Assembly (NCBI GenBank): GCA_018334995.1
Contig: JAGXKW010000017.1
Coordinates: 1 to 52,292 of the forward strand
DNA: 52,292 nucleotides
Direction: 5' to 3'
Source of the DNA: Wenzhouxiangellaceae bacterium
GTDB lineage: Bacteria > Pseudomonadota > Gammaproteobacteria > Xanthomonadales > Wenzhouxiangellaceae
In this document: piece after piece, positions 25,665 to 34,276 of the stretch
How the letters are laid out: the number at the start of each line of letters is the position of its first letter
How positions within the stretch are numbered: position 1 is the stretch's first letter
Made by a program: the position numbers and the translations under genes
Notes under the pieces: model-generated
Told to the model about the DNA's origin: nothing
Seen by the model: only the letters and a program-made list of their open reading frames with translations
The model's database searches: none

Positions 25665-26711
25665 ATGAAAACCTCGATCTGCGTTGCATTTGCAATGGCG
25701 CTGGCCGTCGGAGATGCCGCGGGCCAGGCGTCCGAAGAACTCGACCCGCAGGAAGCGCTGGACGCCTGTCGGGTGCTGGAAGACCACCTGAAGCGGCTGG
25801 AATGCTACGACTCGATTCCGGGCGCAAGCGTGACCGGCGCCGACGACGGGGGTTCGAACGCAGGACGGGATGAAGCCGCGCTGGCCGGCGCGCCTGAATC
25901 CGATCCGCCGACGCGCCGCTCGCGCATGATGCGTCAGTGGGAGCTCGATGACGCCACCCACGGCGGCCGGCTGCGCGTGCGCAATTACCGGCCGGTCTAC
26001 GCACTGCCGGCGCGCTACACGACGCGCCGGAACAACTTCCCCTCGTCTCCGGCCCCGGGGCGGACGGTCACCGAATCGGACAATCTCGATCCCATCGAGG
26101 CCAAGTTCCAGATCAGCTTCAAGACCAAACTGCTCAACGATCCCATCTGGAACAACGGCGACGTGTGGTTCGCATATACGCAGCAATCAAGCTGGCAGGC
26201 TTACAACGGCGTGGAGTCATCGCCGTTTCGCGAGAACAATTTCGAGCCCGAGATTTTCTCCACGTGGCGTACCGGCGTCGATCTGCCGGGCATGCGCTGG
26301 CAGTTCGTCGGACTGGGTTTCGTGCACCAGTCCAACGGCCGCAACCTGCCGCGATCGCGCAGCTGGAACCGGATCTATGCCGACTTCGGTTTCGAGCGCG
26401 GCGACTGGCAGTTGTTCATCCGTCCCTGGCTGCGCGTGGCGGCCTCCAGCGACGACGACAATCCCGACATCGAGGATTTCCTGGGCCATGGCGACGTCCG
26501 CCTGAAATGGAGCCGGAACAAGCACGACCTCGCCCTGCTGGCGCGCTGGGCGCCGGGCGAGAACCGCGGCGCGCTGCAGTTCGACTGGCATTACCCGCTG
26601 GTCGGCGACCTCAAGGCCTACCTGCAGGTCTTCACCGGCTACGGCGAGACCCTGATCGACTACAACCACCGCCAGACCACCATCGGGCTGGGCGTTTCGC
26701 TGGTCCAGTAA
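25665..26711 (+). CDS. pldA: Outer membrane phospholipase A (OmpLA)
   Basis: PldA hydrolyses phospholipids that reach the outer leaflet of the outer membrane. The 348-residue protein has a signal peptide (about 1-20, ending AAGQA). An N-terminal linker contains DACRVLEDHLKRLECYD, and then come strands of a 12-stranded barrel. The active site is clear: His221 and Ser223 in FVHQSNGR, and Asn235 in RSWNR, with the same Ser-to-Asn spacing as Escherichia coli (Ser144-Asn156). The region after residue 50 is a long low-complexity linker before the barrel begins near residue 140. The next hydrolase gene starts 34 bp downstream. Confidence 0.93.
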   Translation: MKTSICVAFAMALAVGDAAGQASEELDPQEALDACRVLEDHLKRLECYDSIPGASVTGADDGGSNAGRDEAALAGAPESDPPTRRSRMMRQWELDDATHGGRLRVRNYRPVYALPARYTTRRNNFPSSPAPGRTVTESDNLDPIEAKFQISFKTKLLNDPIWNNGDVWFAYTQQSSWQAYNGVESSPFRENNFEPEIFSTWRTGVDLPGMRWQFVGLGFVHQSNGRNLPRSRSWNRIYADFGFERGDWQLFIRPWLRVAASSDDDNPDIEDFLGHGDVRLKWSRNKHDLALLARWAPGENRGALQFDWHYPLVGDLKAYLQVFTGYGETLIDYNHRQTTIGLGVSLVQ

Positions 26712-26745
26712 CCGCGGTCCCGGGGATCGGAACGGACGCACCACG

Positions 26746-27633
26746 ATGCCGCATGCCAAGCCCGTAGCGAAAGTCACCTGCCGCGACGGCCATCGCTTCG
26801 AGCTCATCGACGTTGCGCCCGGACGGGCACGCGCAGCCGTGCTGCTGTTGCCCGGCATGGGCATCAGTGCCCGGCACTACATCGGTTTCGCCGAACGTCT
26901 GGCGCGCGCGGGGACGCGGGTTTTCATCCATGAATGGCGGGGCAACGGCTCGTCCAGCCTGCGTGCCGGGCAGGGACGCGACTGGAGTTACCGGGAACTG
27001 ATCAACGAAGACCTGGAAGCCGCGCTGCGCGCCACCGGCGAGCTCGAACGGGCACCGCTATGGCTGGCCGGCCACAGTCTGGGTTCGCAGCTGGCCTGCC
27101 TGATCGCGGCCCGCGAACCCGAGCGCACTGCCGGCCTCGTGCTGATCGCCGGCGGCGCACCTTACGCGCGGGTGTTTCCGTGGCCGATGCGCCTTACGCT
27201 TGCCGTGGTGCTGCGGGCATTTCCGTTCCTGTCGGGCATGGTCGGCCACTTCCCGGGCAGGCAACTGGGCTTTGCAGGCACCGAAGCCCATGGTGTGATG
27301 GAAGACTGGGCCCGGACCGGCAGGCGCGGCCGTTATGACCTCGAAACGCTGGACTTCGACGCCGAGGCGGCCCTTGCACGGCTGGAGATTCCGGTGCTGG
27401 GGGTCCGCATGCGGGACGACTGGTTCGTCCCGCGCGCCTCGCTGGACTGGCTGCTGGCAAAAATGCCGCGCTGCAGCGTCGAACACGCGACGATCACCGG
27501 CGCGGCGCAGGGCACGCGCGCCGATCATTTCAACTGGCTCGAGGCGCCTGCCGCAACCGCCGACACGGTCGCCGACTGGCTTGCCGGCTGCATGGAGCAC
27601 CGGAATCACGCCGCCGGCCGGCCACGCGGATAG
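26746..27633 (+). CDS. Alpha/beta hydrolase (serine aminopeptidase S33/lysophospholipase-like)
   Basis: This 295-residue cytoplasmic hydrolase has the oxyanion segment LLLPGMGISARHY, the HEWRGNGSS loop and the nucleophile elbow AGHSLGSQ. The late acid/histidine region contains GVRMRDDWFVP and ADHFNWLEA. No signal peptide is visible. It follows pldA by 34 bp and is probably co-transcribed, so it could act on lysophospholipids or fatty acyl esters released from membranes, but this is an inference from context. It converges with the M49-like peptidase gene. Confidence 0.85.
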   Translation: MPHAKPVAKVTCRDGHRFELIDVAPGRARAAVLLLPGMGISARHYIGFAERLARAGTRVFIHEWRGNGSSSLRAGQGRDWSYRELINEDLEAALRATGELERAPLWLAGHSLGSQLACLIAAREPERTAGLVLIAGGAPYARVFPWPMRLTLAVVLRAFPFLSGMVGHFPGRQLGFAGTEAHGVMEDWARTGRRGRYDLETLDFDAEAALARLEIPVLGVRMRDDWFVPRASLDWLLAKMPRCSVEHATITGAAQGTRADHFNWLEAPAATADTVADWLAGCMEHRNHAAGRPRG

Positions 27634-27690
27634 CCGGGTGGGAATCGTCTGTGGCCGCCTGGCCCTGACGGACGGCCCTTGCCGAATCGC

Positions 27691-29364
27691 CTACAGGCCC
27701 GCGACGTCCTTGCCCTGGATCAGCCGTATGTCGACCGGAATGCCGGCTTCTCCGGCGCGCGCCAGGTCCTCGGCGAGAAAGTCGGGCATTTCGCCGTACT
27801 CCTCCAGGAATGCGCCGGTGGCTTCATAGTCGCCGTCGCCCTGAAGCGTCAGAATGCGCGTGGAAAGGCCGTTCACGGCCTCGCCGAAGGCTTCGAAATC
27901 GATCAGGTAGCGCCCGGTCTGCTCATTACGCTCGAACGCGCCCTGCTCGAGGAAATAATTGAACGCGACCATATTGGCCCGCCCGTGCGCCGACGAGGCG
28001 CCGAAGCGCACCGAACGGAAGATGCCGGCAAGGAACGTTGCCTGGTGATCGCGCCGCGCACCGTCCCATTCGTCCATGTCGATGAGCTGGCCGATCATGT
28101 GCAGCCCGAGCACGTCGGCCTTGCCTTCCTCGATCGCCGACTGGTGCTCGGCCAGCGCTTCGCGCACGGACTGCTCGCCGTCGACGGTGAACTTGATGCC
28201 GAGCCCGTGCGCGACCTCGTGAAACATCACGTTGGCGAAAAACGCGTCGAAAGTGATGTGCTCGAGCTGGGATTCGTCGATCAGCAGATCGGCGATCGGC
28301 ACCAGGATGTGGTCGAACTTGGCGCGCATGGTGTTCTTGAGCTGCAGCCGGCGCGTGCCCTTCTCGAGCTGTACCTGCTCGTCGTTGGGCAGGTTGATGG
28401 CGATGGTCTTGGCCCCGGCGTTGGCGTCGCCCGCGTAGTAGATGGCGTCGTAGGCATTCAGATCGGCGTCGGTGCCGGGCTCTTCGGCCTTGTAGGCGTC
28501 GGGCACGGGCAGGCCGCGCTGCAGCGCCGGCAGCAATCCGGCAAATCGCGCCAGGCGCTGTGACCAGGCCTGGTCCTTGCGCAGGACGAACGCTTCGAAC
28601 GCGGTGCGAATGCCGAACAACCGGTCCTCGTAACTCTCGATCGGGCCGATGACCAACTCGATGTCGTTGTCGCGCACGTCCATCCAGGCCATGTCGCTGG
28701 GCCGATAATCACCGGTCATCAACGCTTCGGCGCGCAGCCGCAGATACTTGGCGAAGGCTCTGCTCTCGGCCAGGTCGGCGGCCTCGCGCAGCAGTTTCGC
28801 CGCCTGCGTCAACGGCTCGCGATACGCGGCGCTGTAGGGCACCAGCAGCAATCCGCCCGATTCCAGCCGGCGTACCTCGCTGTACGGGTTGCGCTTGTCG
28901 GGATTGTTCCAGGCCTCGAACTCCGCACGCGTCATGTCTTCGGGATAGAACTGCGCCCCCGGCGGCTTTTCCGCGTACCCGGCCAGAAAGGGCCGGTTGC
29001 CGTCCAGACGGTCCCAGGGCCCGTAGTTGAGCTCCACGAAGGCGCGCACCTCGGGATCCTGAATCGAATCCAGAAGCGGTTCCGGATCACCGTAGGACTG
29101 ACGCCAGAACAGGTCGTCCATGATTCGACCCGCGTCGATGAGCAACCCCAGCATCTCGCGCTGGTCCTGCGAAAGGCCGGACAGATCGGGCTCGAGCTCG
29201 ACCGGATGATAGATCGACAGCCGCTCGCGATCGATCAACAGGTCCGGCGCCGGTGCGTCGGTGCGTTCGGGCGCCTCGAGACGCGGTTCGGATTCGGCGT
29301 TGTCCGGGTCGCCACCGCAGGCGGCCAGCAGCACGAACGACAATACGGATAGTAATCTGGTCAT
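27691..29364 (-). CDS. M49-like zinc peptidase, lipoprotein
   Basis: The 557-residue protein has a lipoprotein signal with lipobox LLAAC (Cys16). The body resembles dipeptidyl-peptidase III/M49 proteins: a helical first half, then the zinc site HEVAHGLG (His382, Glu383, His386) and EEGKAD (Glu412, Glu413) about 30 residues later. The motif is a five-residue HExxH, unlike the six-residue HExxxH of classical DPP III. Export as a lipoprotein is also unlike the cytosolic enzymes. A role in peptide breakdown at the envelope is likely. It is divergent from the antiporter gene; a TAGAAT -10-like box lies at 29395-29400 on the minus strand. Confidence 0.85.
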   Translation of the reverse strand: MTRLLSVLSFVLLAACGGDPDNAESEPRLEAPERTDAPAPDLLIDRERLSIYHPVELEPDLSGLSQDQREMLGLLIDAGRIMDDLFWRQSYGDPEPLLDSIQDPEVRAFVELNYGPWDRLDGNRPFLAGYAEKPPGAQFYPEDMTRAEFEAWNNPDKRNPYSEVRRLESGGLLLVPYSAAYREPLTQAAKLLREAADLAESRAFAKYLRLRAEALMTGDYRPSDMAWMDVRDNDIELVIGPIESYEDRLFGIRTAFEAFVLRKDQAWSQRLARFAGLLPALQRGLPVPDAYKAEEPGTDADLNAYDAIYYAGDANAGAKTIAINLPNDEQVQLEKGTRRLQLKNTMRAKFDHILVPIADLLIDESQLEHITFDAFFANVMFHEVAHGLGIKFTVDGEQSVREALAEHQSAIEEGKADVLGLHMIGQLIDMDEWDGARRDHQATFLAGIFRSVRFGASSAHGRANMVAFNYFLEQGAFERNEQTGRYLIDFEAFGEAVNGLSTRILTLQGDGDYEATGAFLEEYGEMPDFLAEDLARAGEAGIPVDIRLIQGKDVAGL

Positions 29365-29515
29365 GGGTATGCACTTTCAATCGTTAACTGTATGATTCTA
29401 AGCGATCGCGGCCCGGCTGCAACAACCGCGTCGAACACGGCGCTGCAATTGAACCGCCGGGAAAGCGGCCCGTTGAGGTGACGCAATGCCGCTGTTTTTT
29501 CAGGAGCGCTGATCG

Positions 29516-31381
29516 ATGCACGCTGCAACCGTAGTCATGACGATACTGGCCGCCGGACTTGCGAGCCAGTGGCTGGCCTGGCTGCTGCGCCTGCCCGGCA
29601 TCGTGATTCTGATCGCGGCCGGGCTGATCCTGGGCCCCATCACCGGCTGGCTGAGCCTGGACACGCCTTCGGAACAGCTCACCGAACTGATCGGGCTGGG
29701 CGTGGCCATCATCCTGTTCGAAGGCGGCATGGACCTGAAACTCGGCGAGTTGAAGAAGGCCGGCCGCGGCGTGGGACGGCTGGTCTTGCTTGGCGTGCCG
29801 ATCACCTGGGTGCTGACGGCATTCGCCGCGCACTGGATCGTCGGGCTGAGCTGGCCGGTGGCGCTTGTGCTCGGAGCGATCCTGGTGGTGACCGGACCGA
29901 CGGTCATCCAGCCCCTCTTGCGCTATGCGCTGCTCAATGACCGGTCGGCCTCGCTGCTGAAATGGGAAGGCATCACCAACGATCCCATCGGCGTGCTGCT
30001 TGCAGTACTGACCTTCCAGTACTTCACGATAGAAGGCGACGGCTTTGCGGAAACCATGCTCGCGCTGGGCAGCGCGATCGTCATCGCGCTGCTGCTCGGC
30101 GGGCTGGGCGGCTGGCTGCTGGGCAAACTGTACCAGCGCGGCGGCGTGCCCGAACATCTCAAGCCGCCGGTGCTGATGGTGCTGGTGCTGGCCGTGTTCA
30201 TGCTCAGCAACCAGGTGCAGCACGAAGCCGGCCTGCTGAGCGTGACCCTGATGGGCATGGTGCTGGGCAACATGCGCCTTTCGGGCCGCGAGGATCTGCA
30301 GCGGTTCAAGGAAAATCTCACCATCGTGCTGGTCTCGGTGTTGTTCATCGTGATCACCGCGCGGCTGGAATTCGACCAGCTGCTGCTGCTCGACTGGCGC
30401 GCGGCCGCGCTGGTCGCCGTCGTACTGCTGTTGATCCGACCGCTTTCGGTCGCGCTGGCCACGCTTCGCGCCGGCATGCGGCAGTCGGACCGGCTGTTGC
30501 TGGGCTGGATCGCACCGCGCGGCATCGTCGCGGCGGCCACGGCGGGCCTGTTCGGCCCGGCCATGGTTTCCGCCGGCTACGCCGACGCGCGCATCCTGCT
30601 GCCGCTGGTATTCGCAGTGATCATTGCCACGGTAGTGCTGCACGGACTGACGCTGGGCCCGCTGGCCAGGAGGCTCGACCTGGCCGCCGAAGACGACAAC
30701 GGCGTGCTGATCGTCGGCGCCTCGCCCTGGTCGCTGGCGCTGGCCAAAGTCCTCAAGAGCCTGGACGTCGAAGTACTGATGGTCGACGGCGTCTATGCGC
30801 GCCTGAAGAACGCCCGGATGGAAGGCATCGACGTCTATTACGGCGAAATCCTGTCCGAGCACGCCGAGCACGCGCTGGAAACCCACCACCTGGGCCATTT
30901 GCTGTGCGCCACGCCTAACGATTTCTACAACGCGCTGGTGTGCAATGCGCTGGGGCCCGAATTCGGCCGCCACCGCGCATTCCAGCTGCCCACCGCCGAG
31001 GAAGCCAGCAAGGAATCGCGCCGGCTGACCGCCGACCAGCGCGGCCATCTGGCCTTCGGTGAGGGTTGCGACCATGCCTGGCTGCAGCAGCGGCTCGACG
31101 AAGGCTGGATCATCCAGCGCACGCGGATTTCCGAAGCCTTCTCGATGGATGATGCGACCGGCAAGCTCGGCACGCCCGGCGAGGACTGGCTGCTGCTGGG
31201 CGCAGTGTCGCCCGAGGGCCGCCCGCGCCTGTATTCGGGGGAGTTGCCGTTCGAACCGGAACCAAACTGGCAGGTGTTGTACTTCGCACCGGAATCCGAA
31301 AGCGCGACTTCTCAATCGGCCGAGCAGGAGGCCAGTGCGCGGAACGACACGGAGCAGTCCGGCGAAACCAGTGCGACGTGA
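29516..31381 (+). CDS. Sodium/proton (or K+/H+) antiporter, CPA1 family with C-terminal nucleotide-binding-like domain
   Basis: The 621-residue protein has about twelve membrane helices in residues 1-390. The ion-binding region contains VAIILFEGGMDL, LVVTGPTVIQPL and WEGITNDPIGVLLA, with the exchange-site Asp in NDP. After the membrane part, residues about 395-500 form a Rossmann-like domain (GVLIVGASPWSLALAKVLKSLDVEV), as in TrkA-N-linked carriers. These proteins expel Na+ or K+ for protons and control pH. ATG 29516 has AGGAG upstream. The hydrophilic tail overlaps the convergent amidotransferase gene by 70 bp. Confidence 0.9.
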   Translation: MHAATVVMTILAAGLASQWLAWLLRLPGIVILIAAGLILGPITGWLSLDTPSEQLTELIGLGVAIILFEGGMDLKLGELKKAGRGVGRLVLLGVPITWVLTAFAAHWIVGLSWPVALVLGAILVVTGPTVIQPLLRYALLNDRSASLLKWEGITNDPIGVLLAVLTFQYFTIEGDGFAETMLALGSAIVIALLLGGLGGWLLGKLYQRGGVPEHLKPPVLMVLVLAVFMLSNQVQHEAGLLSVTLMGMVLGNMRLSGREDLQRFKENLTIVLVSVLFIVITARLEFDQLLLLDWRAAALVAVVLLLIRPLSVALATLRAGMRQSDRLLLGWIAPRGIVAAATAGLFGPAMVSAGYADARILLPLVFAVIIATVVLHGLTLGPLARRLDLAAEDDNGVLIVGASPWSLALAKVLKSLDVEVLMVDGVYARLKNARMEGIDVYYGEILSEHAEHALETHHLGHLLCATPNDFYNALVCNALGPEFGRHRAFQLPTAEEASKESRRLTADQRGHLAFGEGCDHAWLQQRLDEGWIIQRTRISEAFSMDDATGKLGTPGEDWLLLGAVSPEGRPRLYSGELPFEPEPNWQVLYFAPESESATSQSAEQEASARNDTEQSGETSAT

Positions 31382-32178
31382 TTGCGTTCGAGGGGTTTCC
31401 AGCGCGGGCCTGCGTTGAGCGGCTCGGAGCTGATCAGGACCGCGCGGTCTGAATCCGCCGATTCGGCCATGCAGCAGACACCGTCCAGGCACCGATAGCG
31501 CGAGCCCTGGTTGACGTAAAGGCTGTCGATGTAGTTTTCATCGGTACTGAACCGACAGGCCGCCGCGCTGCGCCCGTCGGTGAGCACCAGGTTGAGATAG
31601 GCGTGGGTGCCCGGCGCGTATCGTTCGAGCAACTCGACGATGCCGGTCACGGTGGCGTGCAGGGCTTCGGCCAGCAGTTCACAGCTGCTGTCTCCCTCGT
31701 GACCGTAGAGATGCTCCATGGCCAGCGCAAACATGTGTTCGCTGTCGGTGTTGCCGCGAATGCTGGCGAAACCCCGGTCGGAAAGGCTTTCCATCAGCGG
31801 CCTGCGGATCTTCTGAAACGCCGGGATGTCGCCGTTGTGCATGAACGCGAACGGCCCGCAGCGAAACGGATGGCAGTTGTCTTCGGCCACGTCGAACTTG
31901 CCGCTGGTCGCGGCGCGCACGTGGGCCATGATCGTCCGGCTGAACGTCACCCGGGCCAGTTCGGCCAGGTTGGCGTTGTTCCAGGCCGGCGTGAGTGAAC
32001 GAAAGCGGGCCGGCGCCGGATCGTCGGGCACGTACCAGACCAGGCCGAACCCGTCACCATTGAGTGGTTCCGGGCGCTCTTTGGCATGCGTACTCTGGTG
32101 AATCAGCGAATTTTCCGGCCGGGTCACCAGGTCGGCGACCGGGATCTCCTCGCCCTGGTAGAACGTGAATCGGCACAT
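31312..32178 (-). CDS. Class II glutamine amidotransferase (YafJ/EgtC-like)
   Basis: The 288-residue protein has an N-terminal nucleophile glutamine amidotransferase fold. Cys2 (MCRF) becomes the catalytic residue after methionine removal, and HVRAATSGKFDVAEDNCHPF, FMHNGDI and RGNTDSEHMFA are family motifs for glutamine binding. It transfers or hydrolyses the glutamine amide; the partner substrate is unknown, though EgtC homologues act in ergothioneine synthesis and YafJ is unassigned. It may be co-transcribed with the acetyl-CoA hydrolase gene, which ends 84 bp upstream on the same strand. Its last 23 codons overlap the antiporter tail. Confidence 0.88.
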   Translation of the reverse strand: MCRFTFYQGEEIPVADLVTRPENSLIHQSTHAKERPEPLNGDGFGLVWYVPDDPAPARFRSLTPAWNNANLAELARVTFSRTIMAHVRAATSGKFDVAEDNCHPFRCGPFAFMHNGDIPAFQKIRRPLMESLSDRGFASIRGNTDSEHMFALAMEHLYGHEGDSSCELLAEALHATVTGIVELLERYAPGTHAYLNLVLTDGRSAAACRFSTDENYIDSLYVNQGSRYRCLDGVCCMAESADSDRAVLISSEPLNAGPRWKPLERNHVALVSPDCSVSFRALASCSAD

Positions 32179-32262
32179 GGATCATTTCCTGGTGGTGCTT
32201 GTCGTGTCGGCACTTGCGCAGACGACCGGTTGTCGGGGCGCATGATTGCGTTGCCCCGCCTG

Positions 32263-34176
32263 TCACCGTCCGAGGACGGCGGCGACCAGCCTTGCGTATA
32301 GCTTTTCGGTGAAGCTTTCCGGTGAATCGAGACCCAGCCGGCCCATTTCTTCGGGAAAGTGGCCGGGCCGGCCGGCGAGGGCCGCTTTCGCCAGCGACCA
32401 CTTGCTTTCGCTCAAGGATTTGAGCGCCTGCAGCGCCGGAATCAGACGACGCTCGATCTCGGTAAAGTCGCTGCCGAAAGGATAGTCCGGAAACACGTCG
32501 CGCTCGACCAGCGGCGCCAGCTCACGCTCCAGCGCCTCGGGCGTGTTGGACCGCGCACGTTCGGGGATCTCCCAGCCCGGATCCAGCTTGCCGGCCTGCC
32601 TGGCCTGGTCGGCCAGTTCATCCTGGAACCGGGCATCGGCAATCGAGATCATGGCCTGGATGCATTCCTCGTCGGTCCGGCCACGCAGGTCGGCGACCCC
32701 GTACTCGGTGACGACCAGGTCGCGCAGGTGGCGCGGGATGGTGGTGTGGGGGTATTGCCAGACGATGTTCGAGGAAGTCTTGCCGCCGGACTCGCGCGTG
32801 GCGCGCAGCATCAGGATCGAGCGGCCGTCGTCCATCGCGTGCGCCATGGCCACGAAGTTGTACTGCCCGCCCACCCCGGAGACGACCTGGTAGTCCGCCA
32901 GCCCGTCGGAGACGGCCGCACCGGTCAGGGTCATCATCATGCATGTGTTGACGAACCGGGCGTGCCTGCGCTGCTCGATTTCCAGCGCCTCGCGGCCGCC
33001 GTAGAGCTGGTTGATACGGCCCACGCCGTGCATCCGGAAGCGCGGCCGCTCTTGCTCGTCCAGCGCATTCAGGAAATCGTAGAACGCGCGGGTGCCGAGA
33101 AAGAAACCGCCGTCCATCACCGCACCCGTGCCGGCTTGCTCGACTTCCACCCCGGCGTTGGCCCGGCGCATCACGTCGATGTCGTCGAAGGCTTCGCGCT
33201 TGAGAATACCGGCGCGATACAGGTGCATGAAACCGTCCATGAACATTTCGCTGGCGCCGTACAGGCCTTCGTCGAACGGGTCGTCGTCGCCGATGCCCGG
33301 CGGCACGCGGCGATCCAGCGCCGCGAGCGCCTCGCGGTAGGCATCGTTGTCGCGGTGGCGCAAAATCAAACTGTTGACCAGCGCGTCGCTGAGCGAACCG
33401 ATGCCGATCTGCAGCGTGCCGCCATCGGCCATCAGCCGGCCGGCGTGAAAACCCACGGCATGGTCCTGGACCGAGATCGGCTGGCGCGGCAGTGCGAACA
33501 GCGGCTGGGCGGGCTCGCAGTCGATGATCTCGTCGAAATAGTCGGCATCCACCACGGCATCGCCGTGCATGAACGGCAGGTCCGGATGCACGTGGGCGAC
33601 GCTGTAGAGTGGATGACCGGCGCACCGGCGCACCCGCTCGACCAGGTCGAGGGTCACGTCGGGATTGCTCGACAGGCTCAGCCGCCCCTGCCCGTCGCGC
33701 GCGACCAGCTGCAGCATCAGGTTGACGCCGCGGTCGACCAGGTCGCGCGCAACGTGGGTGTAATTCGACGACACGTAATGCCGCTGCATGGCCGGCTTGC
33801 CCAGCGCGGCGCCGGACTGGAAATAGAACTCGGTCACGCGTACGTTTTCCGGCAGCGTGTTGCCTTTGAGGTCCGCCATGTAGGCGAGCCTCGGATAATC
33901 ATCGCCGAACAGGCGCTCGACGATGGGGCCCATCAGCCGCTGCTCCAGCCAGTGGCCGGGCTGGGGTACGTCCAGCGACAGCGCGGTGACGATCTCCAGC
34001 TCGATGTCCGGGTCGTCCAGCGCGCGCTGGTAGAGTGCATTGATCAACCGGTTGGGTTTGCCCAGCCCGAGCGGCAGACCGACCACGATGCGCGAACCGA
34101 CCCGCGCAAGGACGCGGTCGATGGCCGAATCGATCCGGGAATCGATTTCAGGATCGGTTTGAGCTTGCTTCGACAC
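32263..34176 (-). CDS. Acetyl-CoA hydrolase/transferase family protein
   Basis: The 637-residue protein resembles the acetyl-CoA hydrolase/CoA-transferase family, with a two-part fold: N-terminal SRIVVGLPLGLGKPNRLINALYQRA and C-terminal LVVTEYGVADLRGRTDEECIQAMISIADARF. Known members move CoA between acetate, succinate, butyrate or similar acids, or hydrolyse acyl-CoA. It is longer than typical members (about 430-550 residues), with an extended C-terminal part. The start is GTG at 34176, supported by GGAGAAAA upstream. It is divergent from the DSD1-type gene, 100 bp away. Confidence 0.87.
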   Translation of the reverse strand: MSKQAQTDPEIDSRIDSAIDRVLARVGSRIVVGLPLGLGKPNRLINALYQRALDDPDIELEIVTALSLDVPQPGHWLEQRLMGPIVERLFGDDYPRLAYMADLKGNTLPENVRVTEFYFQSGAALGKPAMQRHYVSSNYTHVARDLVDRGVNLMLQLVARDGQGRLSLSSNPDVTLDLVERVRRCAGHPLYSVAHVHPDLPFMHGDAVVDADYFDEIIDCEPAQPLFALPRQPISVQDHAVGFHAGRLMADGGTLQIGIGSLSDALVNSLILRHRDNDAYREALAALDRRVPPGIGDDDPFDEGLYGASEMFMDGFMHLYRAGILKREAFDDIDVMRRANAGVEVEQAGTGAVMDGGFFLGTRAFYDFLNALDEQERPRFRMHGVGRINQLYGGREALEIEQRRHARFVNTCMMMTLTGAAVSDGLADYQVVSGVGGQYNFVAMAHAMDDGRSILMLRATRESGGKTSSNIVWQYPHTTIPRHLRDLVVTEYGVADLRGRTDEECIQAMISIADARFQDELADQARQAGKLDPGWEIPERARSNTPEALERELAPLVERDVFPDYPFGSDFTEIERRLIPALQALKSLSESKWSLAKAALAGRPGHFPEEMGRLGLDSPESFTEKLYARLVAAVLGR

Positions 34177-34276
34177 GCAGTTTTCTCCAGTCTATGCGTA
34201 TACGCTGATTTGTACCGTTCAAGAATCAATCGTTCCGGGACGTTTTCGTTCCAATGACTGCTGGCAGTAGATTCGA

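Noticed and set aside
29384-31492. Minus-strand open frame of 702 codons opposite the antiporter
   Set aside because: Composition is dominated by Gln, His, Arg and Asp, and the opposite strand codes for a clear CPA1 antiporter.
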